A stretch of 64,000 nucleotides of DNA, taken from contig JADJJI010000005.1 of the NCBI GenBank assembly GCA_016706565.1, positions 336,001 to 400,000 of the forward strand, written 5' to 3'. Positions within the stretch are counted from its first letter, which is position 1. Every line of letters starts with the position of its first letter. The notes under the pieces were generated by a model. That model was not told the origin of the DNA, did no database searches, and saw nothing but the letters and a program-made list of their open reading frames with translations. Below are positions 56,047-64,000 of the stretch, piece by piece. A program made the position numbers and the translations under genes. Source of the stretch: Piscinibacter sp. (GTDB taxonomy: Bacteria; Pseudomonadota; Gammaproteobacteria; Burkholderiales; Burkholderiaceae_C).

Positions 56047-56050
<4 letters not shown>
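55115..56050 (-). CDS. PLP-dependent threonine/serine dehydratase family protein
   Basis: 311 residues from a GTG at 56050 that overlaps the pcaF stop (GTGA). Fold type II PLP enzyme: lysine in VSGSFKARGMFN, ASGGNAGIAAATAA and the phosphate loop SVGGGGLVGG. No regulatory ACT domain, so it is the short catabolic type. It could be a serine/threonine dehydratase, racemase or hydroxyectoine-type dehydratase. Its coupling to pcaF is unusual and does not explain itself. Confidence 0.85.
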
Positions 56051-57248
<1,198 letters not shown>

Positions 57249-57280
57249 GGGATGTCTCCGTTTCGATGAATCAGGCGATG

Positions 57281-57931
57281 TCAGTGGCTCAGCGGCACGC
57301 CGGTCAGGCGCTGCAGTTCGGCCAGGCTCAGTCCGTCGACGATGTCGAGCACCTTCAGCCCTTGCGGCGTCAGGTCGATCACGGCGAGGTCGGTGTAGAT
57401 GCGGCTCACGCAGGCGAGGGCGGTGAGCGGGTAGCTGCATCGAGCGACGATCTTGCTCTCGCCCGATTTGGTCAGGTGTTCCATCATCACATAGGTCTTC
57501 TTGGCGCCGATGGCCAGGTCCATCGCGCCGCCGACGGCCGGGATCGCATCCGGCGCCCCGGTGTGCCAGTTGGCCAGGTCGCCGGTGGCGGATACCTGAA
57601 AGGCGCCGAGCACGCAGATGTCGAGGTGGCCGCCGCGCATCATCGCGAACGAGTCGGCGTGGTGGAAGAAGGCCCCGCCGGGCCGCAGCGTCACCGGCTG
57701 CTTGCCGGCGTTGATGAGGTCGGGATCTTCCTCGCCGGGCGCTGGCGCCGGCCCCATGCCGAGCACGCCGTTCTCGCTGTGCAGGAGGATCTCGCGATAG
57801 TCCTTCGAGCCTGCGGCGGGCAGATGGTTGCCCACCAGCGTCGGCAGGCCGATGCCCAGGTTCACGTAGGCGCCTTCGGGGATGTCGCGCGCCACGCGGG
57901 CGGCCATCTGGTCACGCGTCCATCGGTTCAT
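57281..57931 (-). CDS. pcaJ: 3-oxoadipate CoA-transferase, subunit B
   Basis: 216 residues, usual for the beta subunit. The catalytic-Glu motif is HSENGVLGMGPAP. Early pattern YVNLGIGLPTLVGNHL and KKTYVMMEHLTKSGESKIV are family landmarks. It transfers CoA from succinyl-CoA to beta-ketoadipate with PcaI. Its start overlaps the pcaI stop by four bases. Confidence 0.9.
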   Translation of the reverse strand: MNRWTRDQMAARVARDIPEGAYVNLGIGLPTLVGNHLPAAGSKDYREILLHSENGVLGMGPAPAPGEEDPDLINAGKQPVTLRPGGAFFHHADSFAMMRGGHLDICVLGAFQVSATGDLANWHTGAPDAIPAVGGAMDLAIGAKKTYVMMEHLTKSGESKIVARCSYPLTALACVSRIYTDLAVIDLTPQGLKVLDIVDGLSLAELQRLTGVPLSH

Positions 57932-58593
57932 CGCGGCACCTGCACGACACGTTGCACGAAGATTCCCGGCGTCACGATGTGCTCCGGGTCGAGCCCGCCC
58001 AGCGGCACGATCTCGTGCACCGCCGCGACGGTGAGCGTCGCGGCCATGGCCATGACCGGACCGAAATTGCGCGCCGTCTTGCGGTAGACGAGGTTGCCCC
58101 AGCGGTCGCCGCGCTCGGCCTGGATCAACGCCACGTCGGCGTGGATCGGCGATTCGAACACGTGCATGCGCCCGCCGATTTCGCGCGTCTCCTTGCCCTT
58201 GGCGAGCTCGGTGCCGTAGCCGGTGGGCGTGAAGAAACCGCCGATGCCCGCTCCAGCCGCACGGATGCGCTCGGCCAGGTTGCCCTGCGGCACCAGCTCG
58301 AGCTCGATGCGGCCGGCGCGGTAGAGCGCGTCGAACACCTGCGAGTCGGCCTGCCGCGGGAAGGAGCAGACGATCTTGCGCACCCGCCCGGCCTTGAGCA
58401 GCGCGGCCAGGCCGGTCTCGCCGTTGCCGGCGTTGTTGTTGACGACGACGAGGTCGCGCGCGCCCTGCGCGATGAGCGCGTCGATCAGCTCGGAGGGCTG
58501 CCCGGCGCCGCCGAAGCCGCCGATCATCACCGTCGCGCCGTCTTGCACGCCCTGCAGTGCGGCCGCCGTGTCGGCGACGCATTTGTCGATCAT
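57928..58593 (-). CDS. pcaI: 3-oxoadipate CoA-transferase, subunit A
   Basis: 221 residues. Glycine-rich CoA-binding segment TVMIGGFGGAGQPSELIDAL, then NNNAGNGETGLAALL, EGNL-like QGNLAERIRAAGAGIGGF and ERGDRWGNLVYRKTARNF. It forms a heteromer with PcaJ. It is first in the pcaI-pcaJ-pcaF unit and is preceded by two GTTC-N7-GAAC boxes, suggesting an IclR-type regulator. Similar transferases act on acetoacetate, but with pcaF next to it the adipate role is favoured. Confidence 0.9.
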   Translation of the reverse strand: MIDKCVADTAAALQGVQDGATVMIGGFGGAGQPSELIDALIAQGARDLVVVNNNAGNGETGLAALLKAGRVRKIVCSFPRQADSQVFDALYRAGRIELELVPQGNLAERIRAAGAGIGGFFTPTGYGTELAKGKETREIGGRMHVFESPIHADVALIQAERGDRWGNLVYRKTARNFGPVMAMAATLTVAAVHEIVPLGGLDPEHIVTPGIFVQRVVQVPR

Positions 58594-58621
58594 GGTGGCT
58601 GTCCCGACGGGTACTGAAGAT

Positions 58622-58636
58622 GTTCGTATATAGAAC
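58622..58636. promoter_or_regulatory. Candidate PcaR/PobR-type box 1 upstream of pcaI
   Basis: GTTCGTATATAGAAC, four-base arms around seven bases, 29 bases upstream of the pcaI start. A second copy begins 19 bases further on. Confidence 0.5.
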
Positions 58637-58640
58637 TCAG

Positions 58641-58655
58641 GTTCTAATAATGAAC
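58641..58655. promoter_or_regulatory. Candidate PcaR/PobR-type box 2 upstream of pcaI
   Basis: GTTCTAATAATGAAC, same GTTC-N7-GAAC form as box 1. The inner arms of the two boxes also make a TAGAAC-TCAG-GTTCTA palindrome. Spacing of 19 bases places the boxes on nearly the same helix face. Confidence 0.5.
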
Positions 58656-58761
58656 AGTGTAGTGGATGCCGGGCATCCTGCGCAAGACCGCCGCTCAAGT
58701 GGCTCCCTGGCGTGCCGAAACAACACGCAAGCCCCGCGGGGGCTGCCGTTCCGGTCACGCC

Positions 58762-60039
58762 ATGTCCACTGCCACCGCCCAAGAAACCATCGACGTCGCC
58801 GCGCTGCGCGTGGGCATGTTCGTCCACCTGGATCTGGGCTGGCTCGCGCATCCGTTTCCGCTGAGCAGCTTCCGGATTTCCTCCGAAGATCAGATCAGCA
58901 CGATCCGTGCACTCGGGCTGAAGCGCGTGCGCTGGAGCAGCCAGCACAGCGAGCTCGGCGACACCGCGACGGTCGCGGCAGAACCCTCACCCGCGGCGAG
59001 CGCCCCAGCGGCGCCGCAGGAGTCGCCCCAAGCCAAGGCACGAAACGAACTGCGCCGCCAGCTGGCCGAGCAGCGCGCCGGACTGCTGCAATGCGAGCGC
59101 CAGTTCGCCGAGGCTGCACGCGAGCTCAAGCACGCCGTCGACCTGGTCGTGACGAAACCGGCCGAAGCCGCGGCGCACGCCAACGCGCTGGCCCGGGCGC
59201 TGGTCGACAAGATGCTCGGCGAGCACGACCTGTGCATCCGGCTGCTCTCCGATGCTGCCAGCGACAAGCCCTCGGCGCACGCGCTCAACGTCACGCTGAT
59301 CGCGATGCTGATGGGTCGCACCTTCGGCCTGTCCGAGGCGGACATGATCGACCTCGGCGTCGGCTCGCTGATGCACGATATCGGCAAGCTCGACCTGCCC
59401 GACCGAGTGCGGCACCGCGAAGAGCACTTCACGCCGGCCGAACAGCGGCTGTACGAGGAGCACGTGGCGATGGGCATCGTGCAGGCGCGCAAGATGGGCC
59501 TGAGCCCCGGCGCCTCGCTGGTCATCGCGCAGCATCACGAGCACGCCGACGGCAGCGGCTTTCCGCTGAAACTGAACACTGATCGCATGTCGGCGCTGTC
59601 GCGCATCGTCGCGCTGGTCAACCGATACGACAACCTGTGCAATCCGAACATCACCGCGAAGGCGATGACACCGCACGAGTCGCTGTCGATGCTGTTCGCG
59701 CAGTCCAAGAGCAAGTTCGACACCGCCATCCTCGGCGCCTTCATCAAGATGATGGGCGTCTACCCGCCGGGCTCGACGGTGCAGCTCACCGACGACCGCT
59801 ACGCCCTGGTCGTCTCGGTCAACTCCAGCCGACCGCTCAAGCCGCGCGTGCTGGTCCACGAGCCCAAGGTGCCGCGCGACGAGGCGCTGATCCTGGACCT
59901 GGAACGCACCGAGGGCCTGGGCATCCGCCGCAGCCTGCGCCCGCAGCAGCTGCCGCAGACCACGCTGGCCTATCTGTCGCCGCGCCCGCGCGTGGCCTAC
60001 TTCTTCGAACCGGCGCGCGAGAGCGACCCCGAGCAATGA
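58762..60039 (+). CDS. HD-GYP domain protein (putative cyclic di-GMP phosphodiesterase) with DUF3391
   Basis: 425 residues from the ATG at 58762. N-terminal DUF3391-like segment (VAALRVGMFVHLDLGWLAHPF). A coiled helical region at 90-130 follows. HD-GYP core: HD at residues 205-206 (LMHDIGKLDLPDR) and HHEHADGSGFP at about 258-268 (GYP-loop with F). It should hydrolyse cyclic di-GMP. The stop overlaps the start of the GGDEF/EAL gene (ATGA). Confidence 0.9.
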   Translation: MSTATAQETIDVAALRVGMFVHLDLGWLAHPFPLSSFRISSEDQISTIRALGLKRVRWSSQHSELGDTATVAAEPSPAASAPAAPQESPQAKARNELRRQLAEQRAGLLQCERQFAEAARELKHAVDLVVTKPAEAAAHANALARALVDKMLGEHDLCIRLLSDAASDKPSAHALNVTLIAMLMGRTFGLSEADMIDLGVGSLMHDIGKLDLPDRVRHREEHFTPAEQRLYEEHVAMGIVQARKMGLSPGASLVIAQHHEHADGSGFPLKLNTDRMSALSRIVALVNRYDNLCNPNITAKAMTPHESLSMLFAQSKSKFDTAILGAFIKMMGVYPPGSTVQLTDDRYALVVSVNSSRPLKPRVLVHEPKVPRDEALILDLERTEGLGIRRSLRPQQLPQTTLAYLSPRPRVAYFFEPARESDPEQ

Positions 60040-62150
60040 CATTGCGCGCCGACTGGCACACGCTGATCGACGCCATGCCGCATGCGGTGTGGATGGTCGA
60101 TGCCGCCACGCTGCGGGTGGTCGCGGCCAACAGCCCGGCAGCCCAGCTGCTGGGCTGCGAGCGCGAGCAGCTGATCGGCAACGCAGCGCTGACGCTGGCC
60201 GCCACGCCCGAAGACCTGTGCTTCTGGGAAGAGGCGGCTGCCGGCCACCACGAACGGCTGTCGTCCGACACCTTCGTGCGTCGCTTCGACGGCGCGGCGG
60301 TGCCGGTGAGCCGCCGCATCGAATCCATCGAACTCGGCGGCAGCGGCTACTACCTTGTCGCGCTGCACGACCGCAGCGCGCAGGTGCGAGCCGAGCGAGA
60401 GCTCGAACTCGCCGCAGCGGAACTTGCGGCCACGCTCGAATCGACGGCCGACGGCATCCTCGTGACCGACCTGGCCGGCCGCATCCGCCACTGCAATCGC
60501 CGCTTTGCCGACCTCTGGGGCGTGCCGCAGGATCTGCTGACGAACCGGCAAGACGACGCCCTGCTCGACTGGATGCGGCGCAGCGTCACCGACCCGGCCA
60601 CCTACATGCGCCGCCTGGCCGCCGTGGAAGAGGCGACCATGCTGCAGGCCAGCGACGTGCTGGAGCTGCATTCGGGCAAGGTGATCGAGCGCATCACGCT
60701 GCCGCAATGCAGCGGCGGCCGGCCGATCGGCCGGGTGTTCTCGTTCCGCGACATCACCGACCGCATCGCAGCCACGCAACGCATCGAGAAGCTCTCGCAC
60801 ACCGACCCGCTGACCGGCCTGCCCAACCGCAGCCTGCTGGGCGAACGCATCGAGCGGGCGCTGGCGCTCGCGCAGCGCGAAGGCGCGCCCTTCGCCCTGC
60901 TGCTGCTCAACCTCGATCACTTCAAGCACATCAACGACACGCTCGGGCACGCCTTCGGCGACCGCGTGCTGGTCGAGGTGGCCGAGCGCCTGACTGCCGG
61001 CGTGCGGCAGATCGACACGGTTGCGCGCCTGGGCGCCGATGAATTCGTGCTGCTCGCGCAGCGTTCCGACGCGGCCGGCGCCGAAGCCGCTGCTCGCAGA
61101 GTGATGGAGGCGCTGCAACGCCCGTTCACGCTCGATGGCATGAGCTTCACCGTGACGGCCAGCCTGGGCATCGCGCTGCACCCGGCCGACGGTTCGGACA
61201 TGGACGGCCTGCTCGGCCGCGCCGATGCGGCGATGCGCGAGGTCAAGCAGGCAGGCCGCGCGGGCTTCCGCTTCCACACGCAACGCAGCCAGGCCGGCGA
61301 TGCCGACTTGCGCACGCGCATGCAGCTCGATCACGCGATGCGCCAGGCGCTGACGCAACAGCGCTTCCGGCTGCACTACCAGCCGCAGGTCGATCTGGCC
61401 ACCGGCACGGTGATCGGCGCCGAGGCGCTGATCCGCTGGCGCGACCCCGAACTCGGCGAGGTACCGCCTGGGCGATTCATCCCGGTGGCCGAGGAGAGCG
61501 GCTTCATCGTCGCGATCGGCGACTGGGTGCTGCGCCAGGCCGTCGCCCAGGCCGCGCAGTGGCACGCCAGCGGCATGCCGATGCGCATGTCGGTGAACGT
61601 CTCGGCGTTGCAGTTCCGCCAGCCCGGCTTCGTCGACGGCGTGGCAAGCACGCTGCGTGCCGCCGGCCTGCCCGGCCGGCTGCTCGAGCTCGAGCTCACC
61701 GAATCCATCCTGATCCAGGACGTGGAGGGCACGCTGTCGCGCCTGCATGCGCTGGCCGAAATCGGCGTGCTGCTGGCCATCGACGACTTCGGCACCGGCT
61801 ACTCCAGCCTGGGTTACCTCAAACGGCTGCCGATCGGGCGGCTGAAGATCGATCGCAGCTTCGTGATGGACTTGCCCGGTGACACGAGTGACGCGAGCAT
61901 CGTCAACGCCATCATCAATCTCGGCCGCGCACTGGACATCCAGGTCATCGCCGAGGGCGTCGAGACGGAAGCTCAGCGCCAGTTCCTGCGCCAGGCTGGC
62001 TGCCACGAGTTCCAGGGCTACCTGTTCGCACCCGCGCTGGACGTGAAGAGTTTCGAGGCACTGGTCGCACCCGCCGCAAATCGCCGCGTCGTGCCGCTGC
62101 CGCGCCGCCGCGCCGCCCGCGCCCAGCCCGGCGCAGCAGTGCGGGATTGA
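60036..62150 (+). CDS. PAS-GGDEF-EAL protein, cyclic di-GMP phosphodiesterase likely
   Basis: 704 residues. Two PAS-like domains (about 5-115, 128-245), GGDEF domain (about 250-415) and EAL domain (about 430-690). The GGDEF signature is altered to RLGADEFVLL (333-337), although the DHFKHINDTLGHAFGD loop is kept. The EAL side looks catalytic: AEALIRWRDP, NVSALQF, LELTESIL, IDDFGTGYSSL and IAEGVETE. It is likely a phosphodiesterase with a regulatory, GTP-binding or degenerate GGDEF domain. No membrane segment is seen. Confidence 0.92.
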   Translation: MTLRADWHTLIDAMPHAVWMVDAATLRVVAANSPAAQLLGCEREQLIGNAALTLAATPEDLCFWEEAAAGHHERLSSDTFVRRFDGAAVPVSRRIESIELGGSGYYLVALHDRSAQVRAERELELAAAELAATLESTADGILVTDLAGRIRHCNRRFADLWGVPQDLLTNRQDDALLDWMRRSVTDPATYMRRLAAVEEATMLQASDVLELHSGKVIERITLPQCSGGRPIGRVFSFRDITDRIAATQRIEKLSHTDPLTGLPNRSLLGERIERALALAQREGAPFALLLLNLDHFKHINDTLGHAFGDRVLVEVAERLTAGVRQIDTVARLGADEFVLLAQRSDAAGAEAAARRVMEALQRPFTLDGMSFTVTASLGIALHPADGSDMDGLLGRADAAMREVKQAGRAGFRFHTQRSQAGDADLRTRMQLDHAMRQALTQQRFRLHYQPQVDLATGTVIGAEALIRWRDPELGEVPPGRFIPVAEESGFIVAIGDWVLRQAVAQAAQWHASGMPMRMSVNVSALQFRQPGFVDGVASTLRAAGLPGRLLELELTESILIQDVEGTLSRLHALAEIGVLLAIDDFGTGYSSLGYLKRLPIGRLKIDRSFVMDLPGDTSDASIVNAIINLGRALDIQVIAEGVETEAQRQFLRQAGCHEFQGYLFAPALDVKSFEALVAPAANRRVVPLPRRRAARAQPGAAVRD

Positions 62151-62209
62151 GCAGGCTCCTCGCCAAGCGCCCCGTGAGTTTGTAGAGTCCCGGCGCAAGG
62201 AGCTTGCGC

Positions 62210-63472
62210 ATGGGTACCCTGGACGCCGCCGTCGAACGCCGGCTTGCCGGTCTCGATCTGCCCCTGGCCGTGGCCTTGCCCGGAGGGCGCCGCTTCGGGC
62301 CGGCACGCGCCGCGGTCACGCTGCGCCTCGAACGCCTGTCGTCGCTGGTGCACCTGGCCACCGGGCAGGTGGGTCGTGTCGGCGAAGACTACGTCGAGGG
62401 CCGGCTCGACATCGACGGCGCGCTGCGCGACATCGTGGCCATCGCCGCGCAGATGATCGGCGAGGATCCGACACAGGTCGACGCCCGCGCTGCGCCGCTG
62501 GTGTGGTGGCGCGAGTTGATGCGCACCGTCCGCTCGCGCCGCCGCCACCTGCCGCAGGCCGACGCGCATCAGGTGCAGTTCCACTACGACGTGTCGGACG
62601 ACTTCTATGCGCTGTGGCTGGACCCGCGGCGCGTCTATTCCTGCGCCTACTACCGCGAACCGAGCATGCGGCTCGCGCAGGCGCAGGAGGCCAAGCTCGA
62701 CCACATCTGCCGCAAGCTGATGCTGCGCGAGGGCGAGCGTTTTCTCGACATCGGCGCCGGCTGGGGCGGGCTGCTCCTGTGGGCGGCCGAGCACTACGGC
62801 GTGCGCGCGCACGGCATCACGCTCAGCCGCCACCAGCATGCGCACGTGAACGGCCTGATCGAGGCCCGTGGCCTGCGCGGCCGCGTCAGCATGCAACTGC
62901 TGGACTACCGCGAGCTGCCCGAGGACGAGCCCTTCGACAAGATCGCCTCGGTGGGCATGTTCGAGCATGTCGGCCTGGCGCAATTGCCGCAGTACTTCGA
63001 CAAGATCCATCGCCTGCTGCGCCCGGGCGGGCTGCTGATGAACCATGGCATCACCGCCGGCGGCACGCGCAACGACCGGCTCGGCGCCGGCCTGGGCGAC
63101 TTCATCGACCGCTACATCTTCCCCGGCGGTGAGCTGCTGCACGTGTCGCAGGTGCTGCGCTCGATGGCCGAGCAGGGCCTGGAGCCGCTGGACGTCGAAA
63201 ACCTGCGCCCGCACTACGCGCGCACGCTGTGGGCCTGGAGCGATGCGCTCGAGGCTCAGCTCGACACGGCGCGCAGCATCGCCGGCGAACGCGTGGTGCG
63301 CGCCTTCCGGCTCTACCTGGCCGGCAGCGCCATGTGTTTCGAGCAGGGCTGGATCGCGCTGTTCCAGATGCTCGCGTCGCGGCCCGACGGCAGCCCGGCC
63401 GGCGGCCCGTTGCGCGGAGCACAATCGGACTACCCGTTCAACCGCGCGTACATCTACGAACCGCACCCATGA
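62210..63472 (+). CDS. Cyclopropane-fatty-acyl-phospholipid synthase family methyltransferase
   Basis: 420 residues from the ATG at 62210 (AAGGAG seven to eight bases upstream; TTG at 62204 is weaker). SAM-binding LDIGAGWGGLLLWA, then HGITLSRHQH, GMFEHVGL and LRPGGLLMNHGI. Substrate-domain pattern FHYDVSDDFYALWLD and YSCAYYREP match CFA synthases. It would add a methylene to membrane lipid unsaturated chains. It overlaps the DUF1840 gene. Confidence 0.9.
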   Translation: MGTLDAAVERRLAGLDLPLAVALPGGRRFGPARAAVTLRLERLSSLVHLATGQVGRVGEDYVEGRLDIDGALRDIVAIAAQMIGEDPTQVDARAAPLVWWRELMRTVRSRRRHLPQADAHQVQFHYDVSDDFYALWLDPRRVYSCAYYREPSMRLAQAQEAKLDHICRKLMLREGERFLDIGAGWGGLLLWAAEHYGVRAHGITLSRHQHAHVNGLIEARGLRGRVSMQLLDYRELPEDEPFDKIASVGMFEHVGLAQLPQYFDKIHRLLRPGGLLMNHGITAGGTRNDRLGAGLGDFIDRYIFPGGELLHVSQVLRSMAEQGLEPLDVENLRPHYARTLWAWSDALEAQLDTARSIAGERVVRAFRLYLAGSAMCFEQGWIALFQMLASRPDGSPAGGPLRGAQSDYPFNRAYIYEPHP

Positions 63473-63792
63473 TCTACAAGTTCAAATCCAAGGCCGCGGG
63501 CGACCTGATCATGATGGGCCCGTCGGGTGACCAGGTGCTGCGCATCCTCGGCAAGGAGCCGGCGGCCCAGGGCATCATCGAGCCTGCGGCCATGCCGGCG
63601 GCGATGGCGGCGATCGAGCGGGCGGTGGCCGAGGACGACGAAGCGCGTGCACGCGCCGAAAGCGAGGCAAAGGCGGAAGGCCGCACGCTGCCCCCGCGCG
63701 AGGGCGTTTCGCTGCGCCAGCGCGCCTGGCCGATGATCGAGATGATGAAGCGGGCCCATGCCGACGGCAAAGAGATCGTCTGGGGCGTCTGA
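63469..63792 (+). CDS. DUF1840 domain protein
   Basis: 107 residues. Begins MIYKFKSKAAGDLIMMGPSG and ends RAHADGKEIVWGV, with QVLRILGKEPAAQGII between, as in the DUF1840 family of Burkholderiales. Function unknown. Start overlaps the CFA synthase stop (ATGA), so the two are coupled. Confidence 0.88.
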   Translation: MIYKFKSKAAGDLIMMGPSGDQVLRILGKEPAAQGIIEPAAMPAAMAAIERAVAEDDEARARAESEAKAEGRTLPPREGVSLRQRAWPMIEMMKRAHADGKEIVWGV

Positions 63793-63802
63793 GGACAAGC
63801 AC

Positions 63803-64000
63803 ATGAGACTGTGGAGCAGCAGCTGGGTCGACGGTGAACGCATTCCGGCGCGCTACGCGGCGGGCCGGCTGCTGGACAGCGGCGTGGGCTTCTCCGACAA
63901 CCTGAACCCGCATTTCGCCTGGAGCGAGGTGCCGGCCGGCACGCGCTCCTTCGCGCTGATCTGCCACGACTTCGACGTGCCCAGCCGCGGCGACGACGTC
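63803..64000 (+). CDS. YbhB/YbcL (PEBP) family protein, N-terminal part (3' end outside window)
   Basis: Starts MRLWSSSWVDGERIPARYA ten bases after the DUF1840 stop. The visible 66 residues contain GFSDNLNPHFAWSEVP and FALICHDFDVPS, matching the phosphatidylethanolamine-binding-protein fold (ligand-site HDFDVP). No stop is reached before the window ends. Confidence 0.8.
   Translation, partial: MRLWSSSWVDGERIPARYAAGRLLDSGVGFSDNLNPHFAWSEVPAGTRSFALICHDFDVPSRGDDV

Overview
The window is very GC-rich and densely coded. Its gene content suggests a betaproteobacterium of the order Burkholderiales, in or near Comamonadaceae or the Rubrivivax/Leptothrix group. The pointers are DUF3563 and DUF1840 proteins, lipoproteins with a glycine run after the lipobox cysteine, several LivFGHM-type ABC operons, IclR-type control of aromatic acid genes, and GC-rich intergenic hairpins. 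No tRNA, rRNA, prophage, insertion sequence or CRISPR array was seen.

The dominant theme is catabolism of lignin-type aromatic acids. Two blocks encode feruloyl-CoA-synthetase-like ligases. The first (22.4-26.3 kb) has a TetR regulator, a ligase and a thiolase. The second (27.3-38.2 kb) is an 11-kb operon: hydratase joined to ligase, short-chain dehydrogenase, 4-hydroxybenzoyl-CoA-type thioesterase, a whole ABC uptake system, acyl-CoA dehydrogenase and MarR regulator. Together they could carry out CoA-dependent beta-oxidation of a phenylpropanoid side chain (ligase, dehydrogenase, hydratase, 3-hydroxyacyl dehydrogenase, thiolase, thioesterase), giving vanillate or 4-hydroxybenzoate without free vanillin. 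Downstream steps also lie here: VanAB with VanR (41.1-43.9 kb), PobA with an IclR regulator (51.1-53.1 kb) and the beta-ketoadipate genes pcaI, pcaJ and pcaF (56.0-58.6 kb). Protocatechuate ring-cleavage genes are not in the window. Three complete LivFGHM-type transporters (13.8-18.7, 31.2-35.9 and 44.1-48.7 kb) sit among them and are probably aromatic-acid importers.

Left flank (0-13.8 kb): the end of a SUMF1-fold gene; a small DUF3563 operon; an ECF sigma factor, Ser/Thr kinase-TPR and small Cys-rich protein set; a ferritin-like diiron protein; patatin; GNAT; a Gfo/Idh oxidoreductase; a two-subunit molybdenum hydroxylase; RidA; and a large lipoprotein. Middle and right: an ammonium transporter, two universal stress proteins separated by a 95-bp tandem repeat array, ornithine aminotransferase with a divergent Lrp regulator, a PLP dehydratase, an HD-GYP and GGDEF/EAL pair for cyclic di-GMP, a CFA-type synthase, DUF1840 and the start of a PEBP-family gene.

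Several likely operators are visible by eye: two VanO-like ATTGGATCCAAT sites at vanR/vanA, paired palindromes at two TetR genes, paired GTTC-N7-GAAC boxes before pcaI, and a TAGTTA/TAACTA site before the large operon. Reading-frame anomalies need care. The livM-livG fusion and pcaF each lack one base. A run of 23 G residues disrupts the end of a thiolase. The hydratase-ligase fusion could also be the product of a one-base indel.
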